Origin: Ruminococcaceae bacterium HV4-5-B5C
GTDB lineage: Bacteria > Bacillota > Clostridia > Oscillospirales > Acutalibacteraceae
NCBI GenBank assembly: GCA_900184925.1
Contig: FXYJ02000004.1
Span: 1 to 64,000, forward strand
Direction of reading: 5' to 3'
Length of the DNA: 64,000 bases
Shown here piece by piece: positions 18,229 to 26,554 of this stretch; the stretch's first letter is position 1, and each line of letters starts with the position of its first letter. The notes under the pieces are model-generated. The model saw only the letters and a program-made list of their open reading frames with translations, was not told the DNA's origin and did no database searches. The position numbers and the translations under genes are program-made.

Positions 18229-18257
18229 TTGACAAAGAGGATTTATTGTGATATCAT
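18229..18257 (+). promoter_or_regulatory. promoter of the histidine operon
   Basis: Perfect TTGACA at 18229-18234 directly after the polC stop, a 17-base spacer and TATCAT at 18252-18257 with an extended TG at 18249-18250. The leader is only about 35 bases, too short for a T-box. Confidence 0.85.
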
Positions 18258-18298
18258 GGTAGCACGCTAAAGCAAGCTAACCGACGGGAGCGCGTGTG

Positions 18299-19504
18299 AT
18301 GAGAAAAAACAGCCGGATTACGCCGGAAGGAACCAAAGACTATCTCTTCGAGGAATGTATGCTGCGCAGGCAGATTGAGCGGAAGCTTTCGGGTGTTTTC
18401 GAGGAGCATTGCTTCCGCGAAGTAATGACACCCGGGTTCGAATTTTATGATGTCTACGATCCGGATTTTTCCGGGATTCCGCAGGAAATCATGTATAAAA
18501 CGACTGATCGGCTCGGTCGGCTGCTTGTCATGCGGCCGGATAATACCCTGTCGATTGCAAGGCTGACCGCTACGCGTCTGCAGAATCTTCCGAAGCCCGT
18601 CCGCCTTTACTACACACAGCCTGTTTACCGGAATAACCCGGGTCTGAGCGGCAGGAACAACGAAAATCTCCAGATGGGCATTGAACTTCTCGGCGCGGGA
18701 GGGCTGCGGCCCGATGTGGAAGCCGTGGCTATGGCCGTCGAGGCGTTGAGCCGCTGTGTGCCGGGGTTCCGGCTGGAGCTCGGTCACGCAGGCTTTTTCC
18801 GGTCGCTTTCTGCTTCGCTTCCGGTGTCGGAGGAAACCCGGGAAGATATCCGCTGTGCCATCGAATCAAAAAATTATGCGGCTCTCGGTGCGCTTCTTGA
18901 CCCACTCGGAGACGGGGAAGAGGTTCAGGCTTTACGGGCTTTGCCGCGGCTTTTCGGCGGCGAAGAGGTCTTTGAGAAGGCTTCCCGCTTCTGTTCCGGA
19001 GAACGGAAGGAAACGCTTTCTTATCTGCACGGTATTTACCGCTCCCTTGCGGAATACGGGCTCGGTGACCGGCTGATTGTCGACCTCGGGCTTGTGCAGC
19101 GCAACGATTATTACACGGGAATCGTGTTCAGCGCCTATGTCGAGGAATACGGCGACGCGGTTTTGCTCGGAGGACGCTACGACAACCTTCTGGAACATTT
19201 CGGCCAGCCGATGCCCGCCGTCGGGTTTGGCGTCAATGTGGACGCCATTGCGCATGCGCTTTCCCAGCGGAATCGTGAAGTGTTGCTTCCTCACGCTGAA
19301 GTGCTGATTCACGGAGAACCGGGGTACGAAATGAAGGCAATCCGTTATGCCGCCGGGCTTCTTGAGCAGGGGAAACGGTGTGAGAGCAGCGTGTTCCAGA
19401 CGGAAGAAGAAGCGAAGGCGTACGCGCTCGAGAGCGGGATCGCCCGGGTCGACGTCGTCGGTGAAACCGTTCGCACGGTCATTTCGGATGGGAGGAAATT
19501 ATGA
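18299..19504 (+). CDS. hisZ: ATP phosphoribosyltransferase regulatory subunit HisZ
   Basis: A HisRS-like paralogue that forms the hetero-octamer with short-form HisG and confers histidine feedback. The 401-residue protein has class II synthetase motifs (PEGTKDYLFEE at the N-terminus, MRPDNTLSIARL, VQRNDYYTGIVFSAY, LGGRYDNLLEHFG) but lacks an anticodon-binding domain of the usual length. Its place as first gene of a his operon, directly before a short hisG, separates it from a true HisRS. ATG at 18299 is 8 bases after GGGAG; GTG at 18296 is the alternative. Confidence 0.93.
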   Translation: MRKNSRITPEGTKDYLFEECMLRRQIERKLSGVFEEHCFREVMTPGFEFYDVYDPDFSGIPQEIMYKTTDRLGRLLVMRPDNTLSIARLTATRLQNLPKPVRLYYTQPVYRNNPGLSGRNNENLQMGIELLGAGGLRPDVEAVAMAVEALSRCVPGFRLELGHAGFFRSLSASLPVSEETREDIRCAIESKNYAALGALLDPLGDGEEVQALRALPRLFGGEEVFEKASRFCSGERKETLSYLHGIYRSLAEYGLGDRLIVDLGLVQRNDYYTGIVFSAYVEEYGDAVLLGGRYDNLLEHFGQPMPAVGFGVNVDAIAHALSQRNREVLLPHAEVLIHGEPGYEMKAIRYAAGLLEQGKRCESSVFQTEEEAKAYALESGIARVDVVGETVRTVISDGRKL

Positions 19505-20139
19505 GGCCGCTCAGAATCGCCCTGACCAAGGGCAGGCTGGAGAAGGACACCGTCACGCTCCTCGAGCAAATCGGCTGCGACTGTTCGGCGGTCCGGGATA
19601 AGGGCCGCAGGCTGATCCTGCCGGTTGACGGAGGAAAATACGAAGTCGTCCTTGCAAAGGCCGCCGATGTGATCACCTATGTGGAACACGGTGTCTGTGA
19701 CCTCGGCGTCGTCGGCAAAGATACCATCATGGAGTACGGCGGAAGTTTCTACGAAGTGCTGGACCTCGGGTTCGGAAAATGCCGCTTCGCGCTGGCAGGC
19801 CCCAAAAACAGCAGCTTTTTCGAAGGTTATTCCTCACGGACCGTCGCTTCGAAATATCCGAATGTGGCGGCGAATTACTTCGGCGGAAAAGCCATGGACG
19901 TGCGAATCATCAAAATCGAGGGTTCCGTTGAACTTGCGCCGCTTCTCGGTCTGGCGGATGCCATCGTCGATATTGTCGAGACGGGCTCGACCCTCAGGGA
20001 AAACGGTCTTGAGGTGATTGACACGGTCTGCGAAATTTCGGCGCGGCTTATTGTAAACGCAGCCAGTATGAAATTGCGCAGAGGCGAGATTGAAGAGCTT
20101 GTCGGCAGAATGGAGAAGGCTGTCCGGCAAAGCGATTAA
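19501..20139 (+). CDS. hisG: ATP phosphoribosyltransferase, short form (HisG-S)
   Basis: Catalyses the first step of histidine synthesis, joining ATP and PRPP. At 212 residues it lacks the C-terminal regulatory domain of long HisG and so depends on HisZ, encoded just upstream with a 4-base ATGA overlap. Visible motifs are LTKGRLEKD at the N-terminus, DLGVVGKDT, VASKYPNVA and the PRPP loop DIVETGSTLRENGLEV. GGAGG at the hisZ 3' end serves as ribosome binding site. Confidence 0.96.
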   Translation: MRPLRIALTKGRLEKDTVTLLEQIGCDCSAVRDKGRRLILPVDGGKYEVVLAKAADVITYVEHGVCDLGVVGKDTIMEYGGSFYEVLDLGFGKCRFALAGPKNSSFFEGYSSRTVASKYPNVAANYFGGKAMDVRIIKIEGSVELAPLLGLADAIVDIVETGSTLRENGLEVIDTVCEISARLIVNAASMKLRRGEIEELVGRMEKAVRQSD

Positions 20140-20163
20140 CGGAGCAGGAAGGGAGTTGCCACA

Positions 20164-21444
20164 ATGCAGATTCTGAAGGAGAAGGACGGTTTCGGCGGGG
20201 AACTGATCGCCCAGCTGAAGAAGCGCGGGAGCAAGGCGACCGCGCAGATTGAGTCCTCCGTGTCGCAGATCATTGCAGATGTGCGGGGACACGGCGACCG
20301 GGCCGTTGCGGACTATACCGTAAAATTTGACGGAGCCATGTCCGAAAAAACCGAGCTGACACATGACGAAATGGTTCGGAGCGCTTCGGAATGTGGGGAA
20401 GACTTTCTTTCCGCCCTGCGCCGGGCAGCGGACAACATTCGCCGGTTTCATGAGCGGCAGAAGCAGCAGAGCTGGTTTGAAACAGGAGCCGACGGTGTGA
20501 TGATGGGCCAGCGAATCCGCGGCCTTAAGCGTGTCGGCATCTATGTGCCGGGCGGCACGGCGGCTTATCCTTCTTCGGTGCTGATGAACGCCCTTCCGGC
20601 CAGAATTGCCGGCGTCGGAGAGATCATCATGGTGACGCCGCCTGCGAAAGGCGGAAGGCCTAACCCCGCCATTATGGCGGCAGCGCTCGAAGCGGGTGTC
20701 GACCGCGTCTTTCAGATCGGCGGCGCGCAGGCGATTGCCGCTCTGGCATTTGGAACGGAGACCGTCCCCGCCGTCGACAAAATCGTGGGCCCGGGCAACA
20801 TTTATGTGGCGACAGCGAAAAAACAGCTTTACGGCACGGTCGGCATCGACATGGTGGCCGGCCCGAGCGAAATCCTGATTCTCGCAGACGAAACGGCGAA
20901 CCCGAAGTTCCTTGCGGCCGACCTGATGTCGCAGGCGGAGCATGACGTGCTCGCTTCGGCTATTCTGCTGACCACTTCGGAACGGATCGCCCAGGAAACA
21001 CTCCTCGAACTGGATCGCCAGAAAGAAACTCTGGAACGAAGGGATATCATAGAAAAATCACTGGAAACCTACGGAGCCATTGTCGTCTGCCGCAGTATGG
21101 ACGAAGCGGTAGACTTCGCCAATGAGCTTGCTCCCGAGCATCTCGAAGTCTGCACCGCCAGCCCGATGGATTACCTCGGTCGTGTGAACAACGCGGGCTC
21201 CGTCTTCCTCGGCAATTACGCGCCGGAACCGCTCGGCGATTATTTTGCAGGCCCGAACCATGTTCTTCCCACCGGAGGGACGGCCCGCTTTTTCTCGCCG
21301 CTTTCCGTCGACAGCTTTGTCAAGAAATCCAGCTTTCTTTATTACACAAAAGAGGCGCTTGCCGGGGCGAAAGACGACATAATCACGCTTGCGGATGCCG
21401 AGGGCCTGACCGCTCATGCAAATTCCATAAAAGTGAGGGAATGA
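20164..21444 (+). CDS. hisD: histidinol dehydrogenase
   Basis: Carries out the last two oxidations, histidinol to histidine, with NAD+ and zinc. The 426-residue protein shows GIYVPGGTAAYPSSVLMNA split over the NAD site, IVGPGNIYVATAKK, GPSEILILAD, the QAEHD zinc/catalytic segment, and ELAPEHLEV, all family hallmarks. GGAAGGGAG precedes the ATG. It follows hisG after 24 bases and hisC starts one base after its stop. Confidence 0.97.
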   Translation: MQILKEKDGFGGELIAQLKKRGSKATAQIESSVSQIIADVRGHGDRAVADYTVKFDGAMSEKTELTHDEMVRSASECGEDFLSALRRAADNIRRFHERQKQQSWFETGADGVMMGQRIRGLKRVGIYVPGGTAAYPSSVLMNALPARIAGVGEIIMVTPPAKGGRPNPAIMAAALEAGVDRVFQIGGAQAIAALAFGTETVPAVDKIVGPGNIYVATAKKQLYGTVGIDMVAGPSEILILADETANPKFLAADLMSQAEHDVLASAILLTTSERIAQETLLELDRQKETLERRDIIEKSLETYGAIVVCRSMDEAVDFANELAPEHLEVCTASPMDYLGRVNNAGSVFLGNYAPEPLGDYFAGPNHVLPTGGTARFFSPLSVDSFVKKSSFLYYTKEALAGAKDDIITLADAEGLTAHANSIKVRE

Positions 21445-21445
21445 C

Positions 21446-22510
21446 ATGGCTTACACTGTGAATGCGAAAATCCGTGACCTTGTGCCGTATGAGCCGATTG
21501 AGGGGCACTACCGCATCCGGCTCGACGCAAACGAGTCTTTTCTGGAGCCGTCTGCCGAACTGAAGGCTGAAATTGCACAAGCCGCCGCTGCCTCATCGTT
21601 TAACCGTTACCCGGATCCGTATGCGGAAGAGCTTTGCCGGGCATTTGCAGAGGCGTACGGGGTCCGCACGGAAAATGTGGTGGCGGGGAACGGCTCGGAC
21701 GAACTGATTTCCCTCCTGTTCGGCACTTTCCTGATGAAGGGGGAAACGGCGGTTACCCTTTCGCCGGATTTCTCCATGTACAGCTTCTACTGCGGCATCG
21801 CCGAAGTGCAGCATCGCGAATTCCGCAAGAAACCTGATTTTTCCGTCGACGTGGAGGAACTTGCCGCTTTTGTCAACAGCACCGGGGCACGCATGCTGAT
21901 TTTCTCCAATCCGTGTAACCCGACTTCAGTCGGCCTGAAGCGCGAAGAGATCCGCAAGTTGATTCATTCTGTGAACGCGCTCGTCGTGCTCGACGAGGCG
22001 TATATGGATTTCTGGGATCAGTCGATGCTGAGCGAGACCGGTGATTTCGACAATCTGATTATTCTCAAGACATGCTCGAAAGCGGTCGGCATGGCCGCCC
22101 TGCGTCTTGGCTTTGCCGTGTCGAACCCGAAGCTGACCTCGCTTCTCAAAGCGGTCAAGTCTCCCTATAATGTCAATGCCGTCTCGCAGAATATCGGCAC
22201 CGTTATCCTCAGGCAGAAGGAGTGGCTCGCATCCTGTCTGCGGGGAATTCTTGCATCGCGGAATTTTCTGTCCGCCGAACTGAAAAAGATGGAAAAAGAA
22301 AATCCGGGCAAGATCAGTATGCCCGATCCGGTGACCAATTTCGTGACGGTTATGGTGCCGGACAGTGGTTCCGCTTATCGGAACCTGCTGGATCAGGGCA
22401 TCGCCGTTCGCTGTTTCGACGGCTTTCTGCGGGTCACTGCGGGCAGTAAGAGCGAAAATAAGGAATTTCTCAGCGCCTTTTCCAAAGCGCTGACAGGATG
22501 GGGAGGATAA
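21446..22510 (+). CDS. hisC: histidinol-phosphate aminotransferase
   Basis: A PLP-dependent class I/II aminotransferase making histidinol phosphate from imidazole acetol phosphate. The 354-residue protein shows RLDANESFLEPS near the N-terminus, ENVVAGNGSDELI, SNPCNPTSVGL, VVLDEAYMDF, and the PLP lysine K212 in TCSKAVGMAALRLGF. It begins one base after the hisD stop, with AGTGAGGGA as ribosome binding site, and its 3' end carries the site for hisB. Confidence 0.95.
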   Translation: MAYTVNAKIRDLVPYEPIEGHYRIRLDANESFLEPSAELKAEIAQAAAASSFNRYPDPYAEELCRAFAEAYGVRTENVVAGNGSDELISLLFGTFLMKGETAVTLSPDFSMYSFYCGIAEVQHREFRKKPDFSVDVEELAAFVNSTGARMLIFSNPCNPTSVGLKREEIRKLIHSVNALVVLDEAYMDFWDQSMLSETGDFDNLIILKTCSKAVGMAALRLGFAVSNPKLTSLLKAVKSPYNVNAVSQNIGTVILRQKEWLASCLRGILASRNFLSAELKKMEKENPGKISMPDPVTNFVTVMVPDSGSAYRNLLDQGIAVRCFDGFLRVTAGSKSENKEFLSAFSKALTGWGG

Positions 22511-22512
22511 AA

Positions 22513-23088
22513 ATGCGTACTTCTGTCCAGAACCGAAAGACGGGGGAAACCGATATCTCCGTCAGTCTCAGCCTTGACGGAGGGGACAGCAGGATTTCAA
22601 CCGGGGTCGGGTTCTTTGACCACATGCTCAACTCCTTCGCGGTCCACGGCGGCTTTGGTCTTGCGGTCAGCGCGGCCGGGGACCTCAACGTCGACTGTCA
22701 CCACACCGTGGAAGACACAGGCATCGTGCTCGGCAAAGCGTTCGCCGAAGCTATTGGCGACCGATCAGGCATCGCGCGCTTCGGCAGCTTTTTCGCGCCG
22801 ATGGACGAGTCGCTTGCGTTTGTCTCGGTCGACATCAGCGGAAGGCCCTTTCTTGTCTTTCATGCCGATTTTGCGCAGGAGCGTGTCGGTGAGTACGACA
22901 CCTGCATGACGGAAGAGTTTTTCCGCGCTCTGGCATTCCAGGCCGGTTTTACGCTGCATGCCCGCGTGGAATACGGAACAAACGCGCATCATCAGACGGA
23001 AGCGCTGTTCAAAGCGGCGGCACATGCGATCCGCGCAGCGGTAACACTGCGGAACGGCGGGGCTTTATCGACCAAAGGTTCGCTTTGA
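22513..23088 (+). CDS. hisB: imidazoleglycerol-phosphate dehydratase
   Basis: Dehydrates imidazole glycerol phosphate. The 191-residue protein is the monofunctional form without the histidinol-phosphatase domain. Metal-binding motifs are visible: FFDHMLNSFAVHGGF, DCHHTVEDTGI, and HARVEYGTNAHHQTEALFKA split across the C-terminal site. ATG at 22513 lies 6 bases after GGGAGG. In most operons hisH would follow; here the next gene is hisA. Confidence 0.96.
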   Translation: MRTSVQNRKTGETDISVSLSLDGGDSRISTGVGFFDHMLNSFAVHGGFGLAVSAAGDLNVDCHHTVEDTGIVLGKAFAEAIGDRSGIARFGSFFAPMDESLAFVSVDISGRPFLVFHADFAQERVGEYDTCMTEEFFRALAFQAGFTLHARVEYGTNAHHQTEALFKAAAHAIRAAVTLRNGGALSTKGSL

Positions 23089-23112
23089 TCGCGGAAAGGG
23101 GAGCGGTTGAGT

Positions 23113-23841
23113 ATGATTTTGATTCCGGCAATTGACATTCAGGGCGGAAAATGCGTCCGGTTGCTTCAGGGCGATTACGCCACAGCCCGCGAGGTCGCGA
23201 AGGATGCGGAAACAGCCGCCCGGTCTTTCCGCTCAGCGGGAGCCGAATGGCTGCATGTGGTTGATCTGGACGGAGCAAGAGATGCGGAGCCGAAAAATTC
23301 CGACCTTATTTTCCGAATTTTAAAAAGCTTCGGCGCCAGCGTTGAGGTCGGCGGGGGAATCCGCTCAATGGAAACGGTAGACTATTATCTGCAGAACGGC
23401 ATTTCCCGGGTGATCCTCGGTTCCGCGGCAGTCGACGATCCCGCTTTCGTCCGGCAGGCGGTTGGAAAATACGGGGATCGCATCGCGGTGGGGATCGACG
23501 CGAAAAACGGACTTGTCGCGCAGAACGGATGGACGGAGACCTCTGCGATCCACTATCTTGAAATGGCAAAATTTATGGAGCAGGCTGGTGTGAAGTATCT
23601 TATCTTTACCGATATCAGCCGTGACGGGACGCTTTCCGGGCCGAATCTCGACATGCTCGATTCCATTAATCACGCCGTAAGCTGCAGCATTATTGCGAGC
23701 GGAGGCGTTGCCACCATCAAAGATATCGCCAATCTTCTTGACCTGAATCTTTACGGAGCCATCTGCGGCAAGGCCGTTTATACGGGCGACCTGAACCTGA
23801 AAGCCGCCGTTCAGCTCTGCAGGAGGGAAAGAAAATCTTGA
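23113..23841 (+). CDS. hisA: ProFAR isomerase HisA
   Basis: A TIM-barrel Amadori isomerase that turns ProFAR into PRFAR. The 242-residue protein has the N-terminal catalytic D8 (PAIDIQGGK), the second catalytic D129 in [14 protein letters not shown], and phosphate-binding glycines VGGGIRS and ASGGVAT. The GW after D129 and the RLLQGDY segment mark it as HisA rather than HisF. ATG at 23113 is 9 bases after GGGGAG; a TTG at 23107 is too close to that site. Confidence 0.95.
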   Translation: MILIPAIDIQGGKCVRLLQGDYATAREVAKDAETAARSFRSAGAEWLHVVDLDGARDAEPKNSDLIFRILKSFGASVEVGGGIRSMETVDYYLQNGISRVILGSAAVDDPAFVRQAVGKYGDRIAVGIDAKNGLVAQNGWTETSAIHYLEMAKFMEQAGVKYLIFTDISRDGTLSGPNLDMLDSINHAVSCSIIASGGVATIKDIANLLDLNLYGAICGKAVYTGDLNLKAAVQLCRRERKS

Positions 23842-24191
23842 ATGATGCCGTCGAGCAGAAGACAATGATCAGCCGGTTTTTCCAGAAAGCGGAGCTCCTT
23901 CCCGCCGTCGTGCAGGAAGAAGAGACCGGGGAAGTGCTGATGCTTGCTTATATGAACCGGGAATCCATGGAAAAAACACTGGAAACGGGCTACACCTGGT
24001 TCTGGAGCCGTTCCAGGCAGGAACTGTGGAACAAGGGCGCGACGTCCGGCCACCTTCAGAAGGTGGTCCGGATTTTTGGTGACTGCGACAGCGACACGCT
24101 CCTCGTCGTTGTCAGGCAGACGGGAGCCGCCTGCCACACCGGGCACCACAGCTGCTTTTTTGAAGAGATTTGGAGGGAAGGCAATGAATGA
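23838..24191 (+). CDS. hisI: phosphoribosyl-AMP cyclohydrolase HisI
   Basis: A zinc enzyme that opens the adenine ring of PR-AMP. The 117-residue protein contains [17 protein letters not shown], the [12 protein letters not shown] segment, DCDSDTLL with the metal aspartates, and CHTGHHSCF with zinc cysteines. Start TTG at 23838 overlaps the hisA stop and has AGGAGGG 10 bases upstream. In many bacteria hisI is fused to hisE; here they are separate genes overlapping by 8 bases. hisF normally precedes hisI and is missing. Confidence 0.94.
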   Translation: MNDAVEQKTMISRFFQKAELLPAVVQEEETGEVLMLAYMNRESMEKTLETGYTWFWSRSRQELWNKGATSGHLQKVVRIFGDCDSDTLLVVVRQTGAACHTGHHSCFFEEIWREGNE

Positions 24192-24510
24192 CGTTCTGAA
24201 TGAACTGTATGAGACCGTCCTGAGCAGAAAGACTGAAAAGCAGGAGGGTTCGTATACCTGCTATCTTTTTGAGCAGGGCCTCGATAAAATCCTGAAAAAG
24301 TGCGGAGAGGAATGCAGCGAAGTCATTATCGCCGCGAAAAACGGGAACAACAGCGAAACCGTTCTTGAGATTTCCGATCTTCTGTATCACCTGACCGTTC
24401 TGATGGCCAATGAGGGCATCACTCCCGGCGAGGTGGAAGCCGAGCTTCAGAAACGCAGCGGAAAAACCGGGAATCTAAAACATTTTCATCAGGTTGATAA
24501 AAACTCCTGA
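24184..24510 (+). CDS. hisE: phosphoribosyl-ATP pyrophosphatase HisE
   Basis: A MazG-like helical enzyme that hydrolyses PR-ATP to PR-AMP and PPi, the second pathway step. The 108-residue protein shows the metal-binding [16 protein letters not shown] helix pair and [14 protein letters not shown], as expected. The ATG at 24184 has GGAGGGAAG upstream within hisI. It is the last gene of the operon, before a bidirectional terminator. Confidence 0.94.
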   Translation: MNDVLNELYETVLSRKTEKQEGSYTCYLFEQGLDKILKKCGEECSEVIIAAKNGNNSETVLEISDLLYHLTVLMANEGITPGEVEAELQKRSGKTGNLKHFHQVDKNS

Positions 24511-24530
24511 AATGATTTTGCAAATAAAAC

Positions 24531-24565
24531 GGGCCTCAGCTGACACTTTCAGTCAGCCGGGGCCC
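24531..24565. terminator. bidirectional terminator between hisE and the RluA gene
   Basis: A 14-bp imperfect stem, GGGCCTCAGCTGAC with GTCAGCCGGGGCCC (one wobble, one mismatch). Read on the minus strand it is followed by GTTTTATTTG, so it suits the RluA-type gene best. Read on the plus strand the T-tail is weak. Confidence 0.65.
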
Positions 24566-24569
24566 TCCG

Positions 24570-25529
24570 TTATTTCAGATCATAAAATTCTTTCAGAAAC
24601 CAGACGTTCTTTGCTTCAAACTCCCGCCCGTTGAGGTATTCGAGGATTCCTGCATCCGTGGTAAAACGGAACCGCAGCTTATAGGAGTACAGCGCCTGAT
24701 AGGGAAAGCCTGTCCGTTTGTTGACTTCGTTTTTGCCGTATTTTCCGTCTCCGGCAATCGGGTGGCCGGCAAAGGCCAGGTGCGCGCGGATCTGGTGGGT
24801 TCTCCCCGTGAGAAGCTCAACTTCAAGAAGCGAAAAACTGCCTTTCTCCGCCAGAACGCGGTAGCGGGTGGCAATCGGTTTTGCCTCCGGAGTGGGTTTC
24901 GGGGAAATATAAACGCGGTTCTGTTTTTCGTTTTTCGTCAGATAAGCTTCCAGTGTGGCGCACTTTTGCTCCATCCTGCCGCAGACAACGCAGAGGTAAA
25001 GCTTTTCAAGCTCGCGGGCTTTTACCTTCTGGTTCATGATGCGGAGCGTCTCCGCGTTTTTTGCCGCCATGACAATTCCGCCCGTGTTCCGGTCGATCCG
25101 GTTGATCAGGGCGGGGGCGAAGCAGTTCTCCGCTTCGGGGTCGTATTCGCCGCGTCGGTAAAGGTAGTGCTGAATCCGCGCAATCAGCGAATCAAGCTCA
25201 TAATGCTCGTCCGGGTGTACAATGAGCCCCGGTTTTTTATCGAGAATCATGATGTTTTCGTCCTCATAGAGAACGGCAAGAGTCTGCGGGGCTTTCATGA
25301 AGTCGTATTCCTTTGGCTGCGTCTGAAAAAATTCCTCTTTCAGGTACATCGACAGCACGTCGCCTTCTTCAAGGCGGGTGGAGATTTCGCACCGCTTCCC
25401 GTTGCATTTGATGTCTTTTTTTCGGATGCACTTGTACATCATCGACTGTGGGAGGTTCGGGTACGATTTGGTCAGAAATTTATCAAGACGCTGTCCGGCG
25501 TCGTTGGTTCCGATGGTAACGGTTTTCAT
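24570..25529 (-). CDS. RluA-family pseudouridine synthase
   Basis: Isomerises uridine in rRNA or tRNA. The 319-residue protein has an N-terminal S4-like RNA-binding region (about 1-65, including RLDKFLTKSYPN) and the RluA catalytic motif INRIDRNTGG with D146. The second family block, LLTGRTHQIRAHLAFAGHPI, is split over the active site further on. The S4 domain suggests an RluC/RluD-type enzyme, but the target base cannot be told from sequence. AAAGGAACC precedes the ATG. It is monocistronic and divergent from radC. Confidence 0.92.
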   Translation of the reverse strand: MKTVTIGTNDAGQRLDKFLTKSYPNLPQSMMYKCIRKKDIKCNGKRCEISTRLEEGDVLSMYLKEEFFQTQPKEYDFMKAPQTLAVLYEDENIMILDKKPGLIVHPDEHYELDSLIARIQHYLYRRGEYDPEAENCFAPALINRIDRNTGGIVMAAKNAETLRIMNQKVKARELEKLYLCVVCGRMEQKCATLEAYLTKNEKQNRVYISPKPTPEAKPIATRYRVLAEKGSFSLLEVELLTGRTHQIRAHLAFAGHPIAGDGKYGKNEVNKRTGFPYQALYSYKLRFRFTTDAGILEYLNGREFEAKNVWFLKEFYDLK

Positions 25530-25802
25530 GGGCGGTTCCTTTCTCTGCAGAAATCGGGCATACTGTTTTCTCTGGATTTATTATATCATTTCGCCGGGCC
25601 CCGGGAAAGAGAAAACTCTTTTCAAATATTTAGGAATCGTATATAATAAAAAGAACGGCTCGGAACATCGCTTTCGAATGATTCGGTAGATTATTTGTCC
25701 CGGTGCCGGAACAGGTGCGGCTTTGAAACTGCCTGCGGCAATTCCGGTTCATTATCCGGAACGGCAGGCGGGAAAAGAATAGAATGCGGGAGGCGTTTGG
25801 CC

Positions 25803-26552
25803 TTGAATAATACCGGAAATCTCTCCGGGGAAAAAAAGACGCTTCCGCAGAATATGCACGGCGGCCACCGGGATCGGGTCAAAGAGCTGTTTCTCAAAGC
25901 CGGGCTGGATTCTTTTTCTTCCCATGCGGTTTTGGAACTTCTCCTCTTTTACGCGATTCCGCAGAAAGACACAAATTTGACCGCCCACGAGCTGATGAAA
26001 AAATTCGGTTCCCTCTCCGCCGTGTTCGACGCGCCGCAGGAAGAACTGATGAAAGTAAAGGGAATCGGAAAATCCGCCGCAATTCTGATCAAGATGATTC
26101 CTCAGCTTTGCCGCAGATATGAAGAAGACCTCGCATGCGGGCAGAAAACGATCTTCGACTACGACGAAGCGGGGAAGTTCCTGGTGAAGAAATTCATCGG
26201 GCGCAGCAACGAAGTAGTCGTACTGATGCTTCTCGACAGCAGGGAGAGAATCCTGTACTGCGACGTTGTCAGTGAAGGGAACGCCACGGCGGCAAACATC
26301 TACATTAAAGCAGTCGTTCGGCTCGCGGCCCGCTACGACGCGGTGTACGCGATTCTTGCACACAATCACCCGAGCGGCGAATGTCTTCCGTCGAAACAGG
26401 ATCTCGACACGACGCGCTGGGTGTACGACGCGCTCGGAACGGTGGATGTGCGGCTTATCGATCACATTATTGTCGGTGGCAGCGACTATGTTTCTCTGGC
26501 GAACAGCCGTGTCTTGCCGGAACTTTTCAATCAGGAACTGGATTTGGAGTAG
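25803..26552 (+). CDS. radC: RadC/JAB-domain protein
   Basis: A member of the RadC family, historically named for DNA repair though its biochemistry is unsettled. The 249-residue protein has a helix-hairpin-helix-like N-terminal part (VKGIGKSAA near 96-104) and the JAB1/MPN metalloprotein motif [15 protein letters not shown] in the C-terminal half. The start is TTG at 25803 with GGGAGG 9 bases upstream; the frame is open to 25695, but the extra residues are unlike the family. It lies directly before uvrB, which starts two bases after the stop. Confidence 0.9.
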   Translation: MNNTGNLSGEKKTLPQNMHGGHRDRVKELFLKAGLDSFSSHAVLELLLFYAIPQKDTNLTAHELMKKFGSLSAVFDAPQEELMKVKGIGKSAAILIKMIPQLCRRYEEDLACGQKTIFDYDEAGKFLVKKFIGRSNEVVVLMLLDSRERILYCDVVSEGNATAANIYIKAVVRLAARYDAVYAILAHNHPSGECLPSKQDLDTTRWVYDALGTVDVRLIDHIIVGGSDYVSLANSRVLPELFNQELDLE

Positions 26553-26554
26553 CA

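Noticed and set aside
18258..18298. T-box or other riboswitch in the his leader
   Set aside because: Only about 35 bases separate the promoter from hisZ, too short for a T-box, and no terminator hairpin is present.
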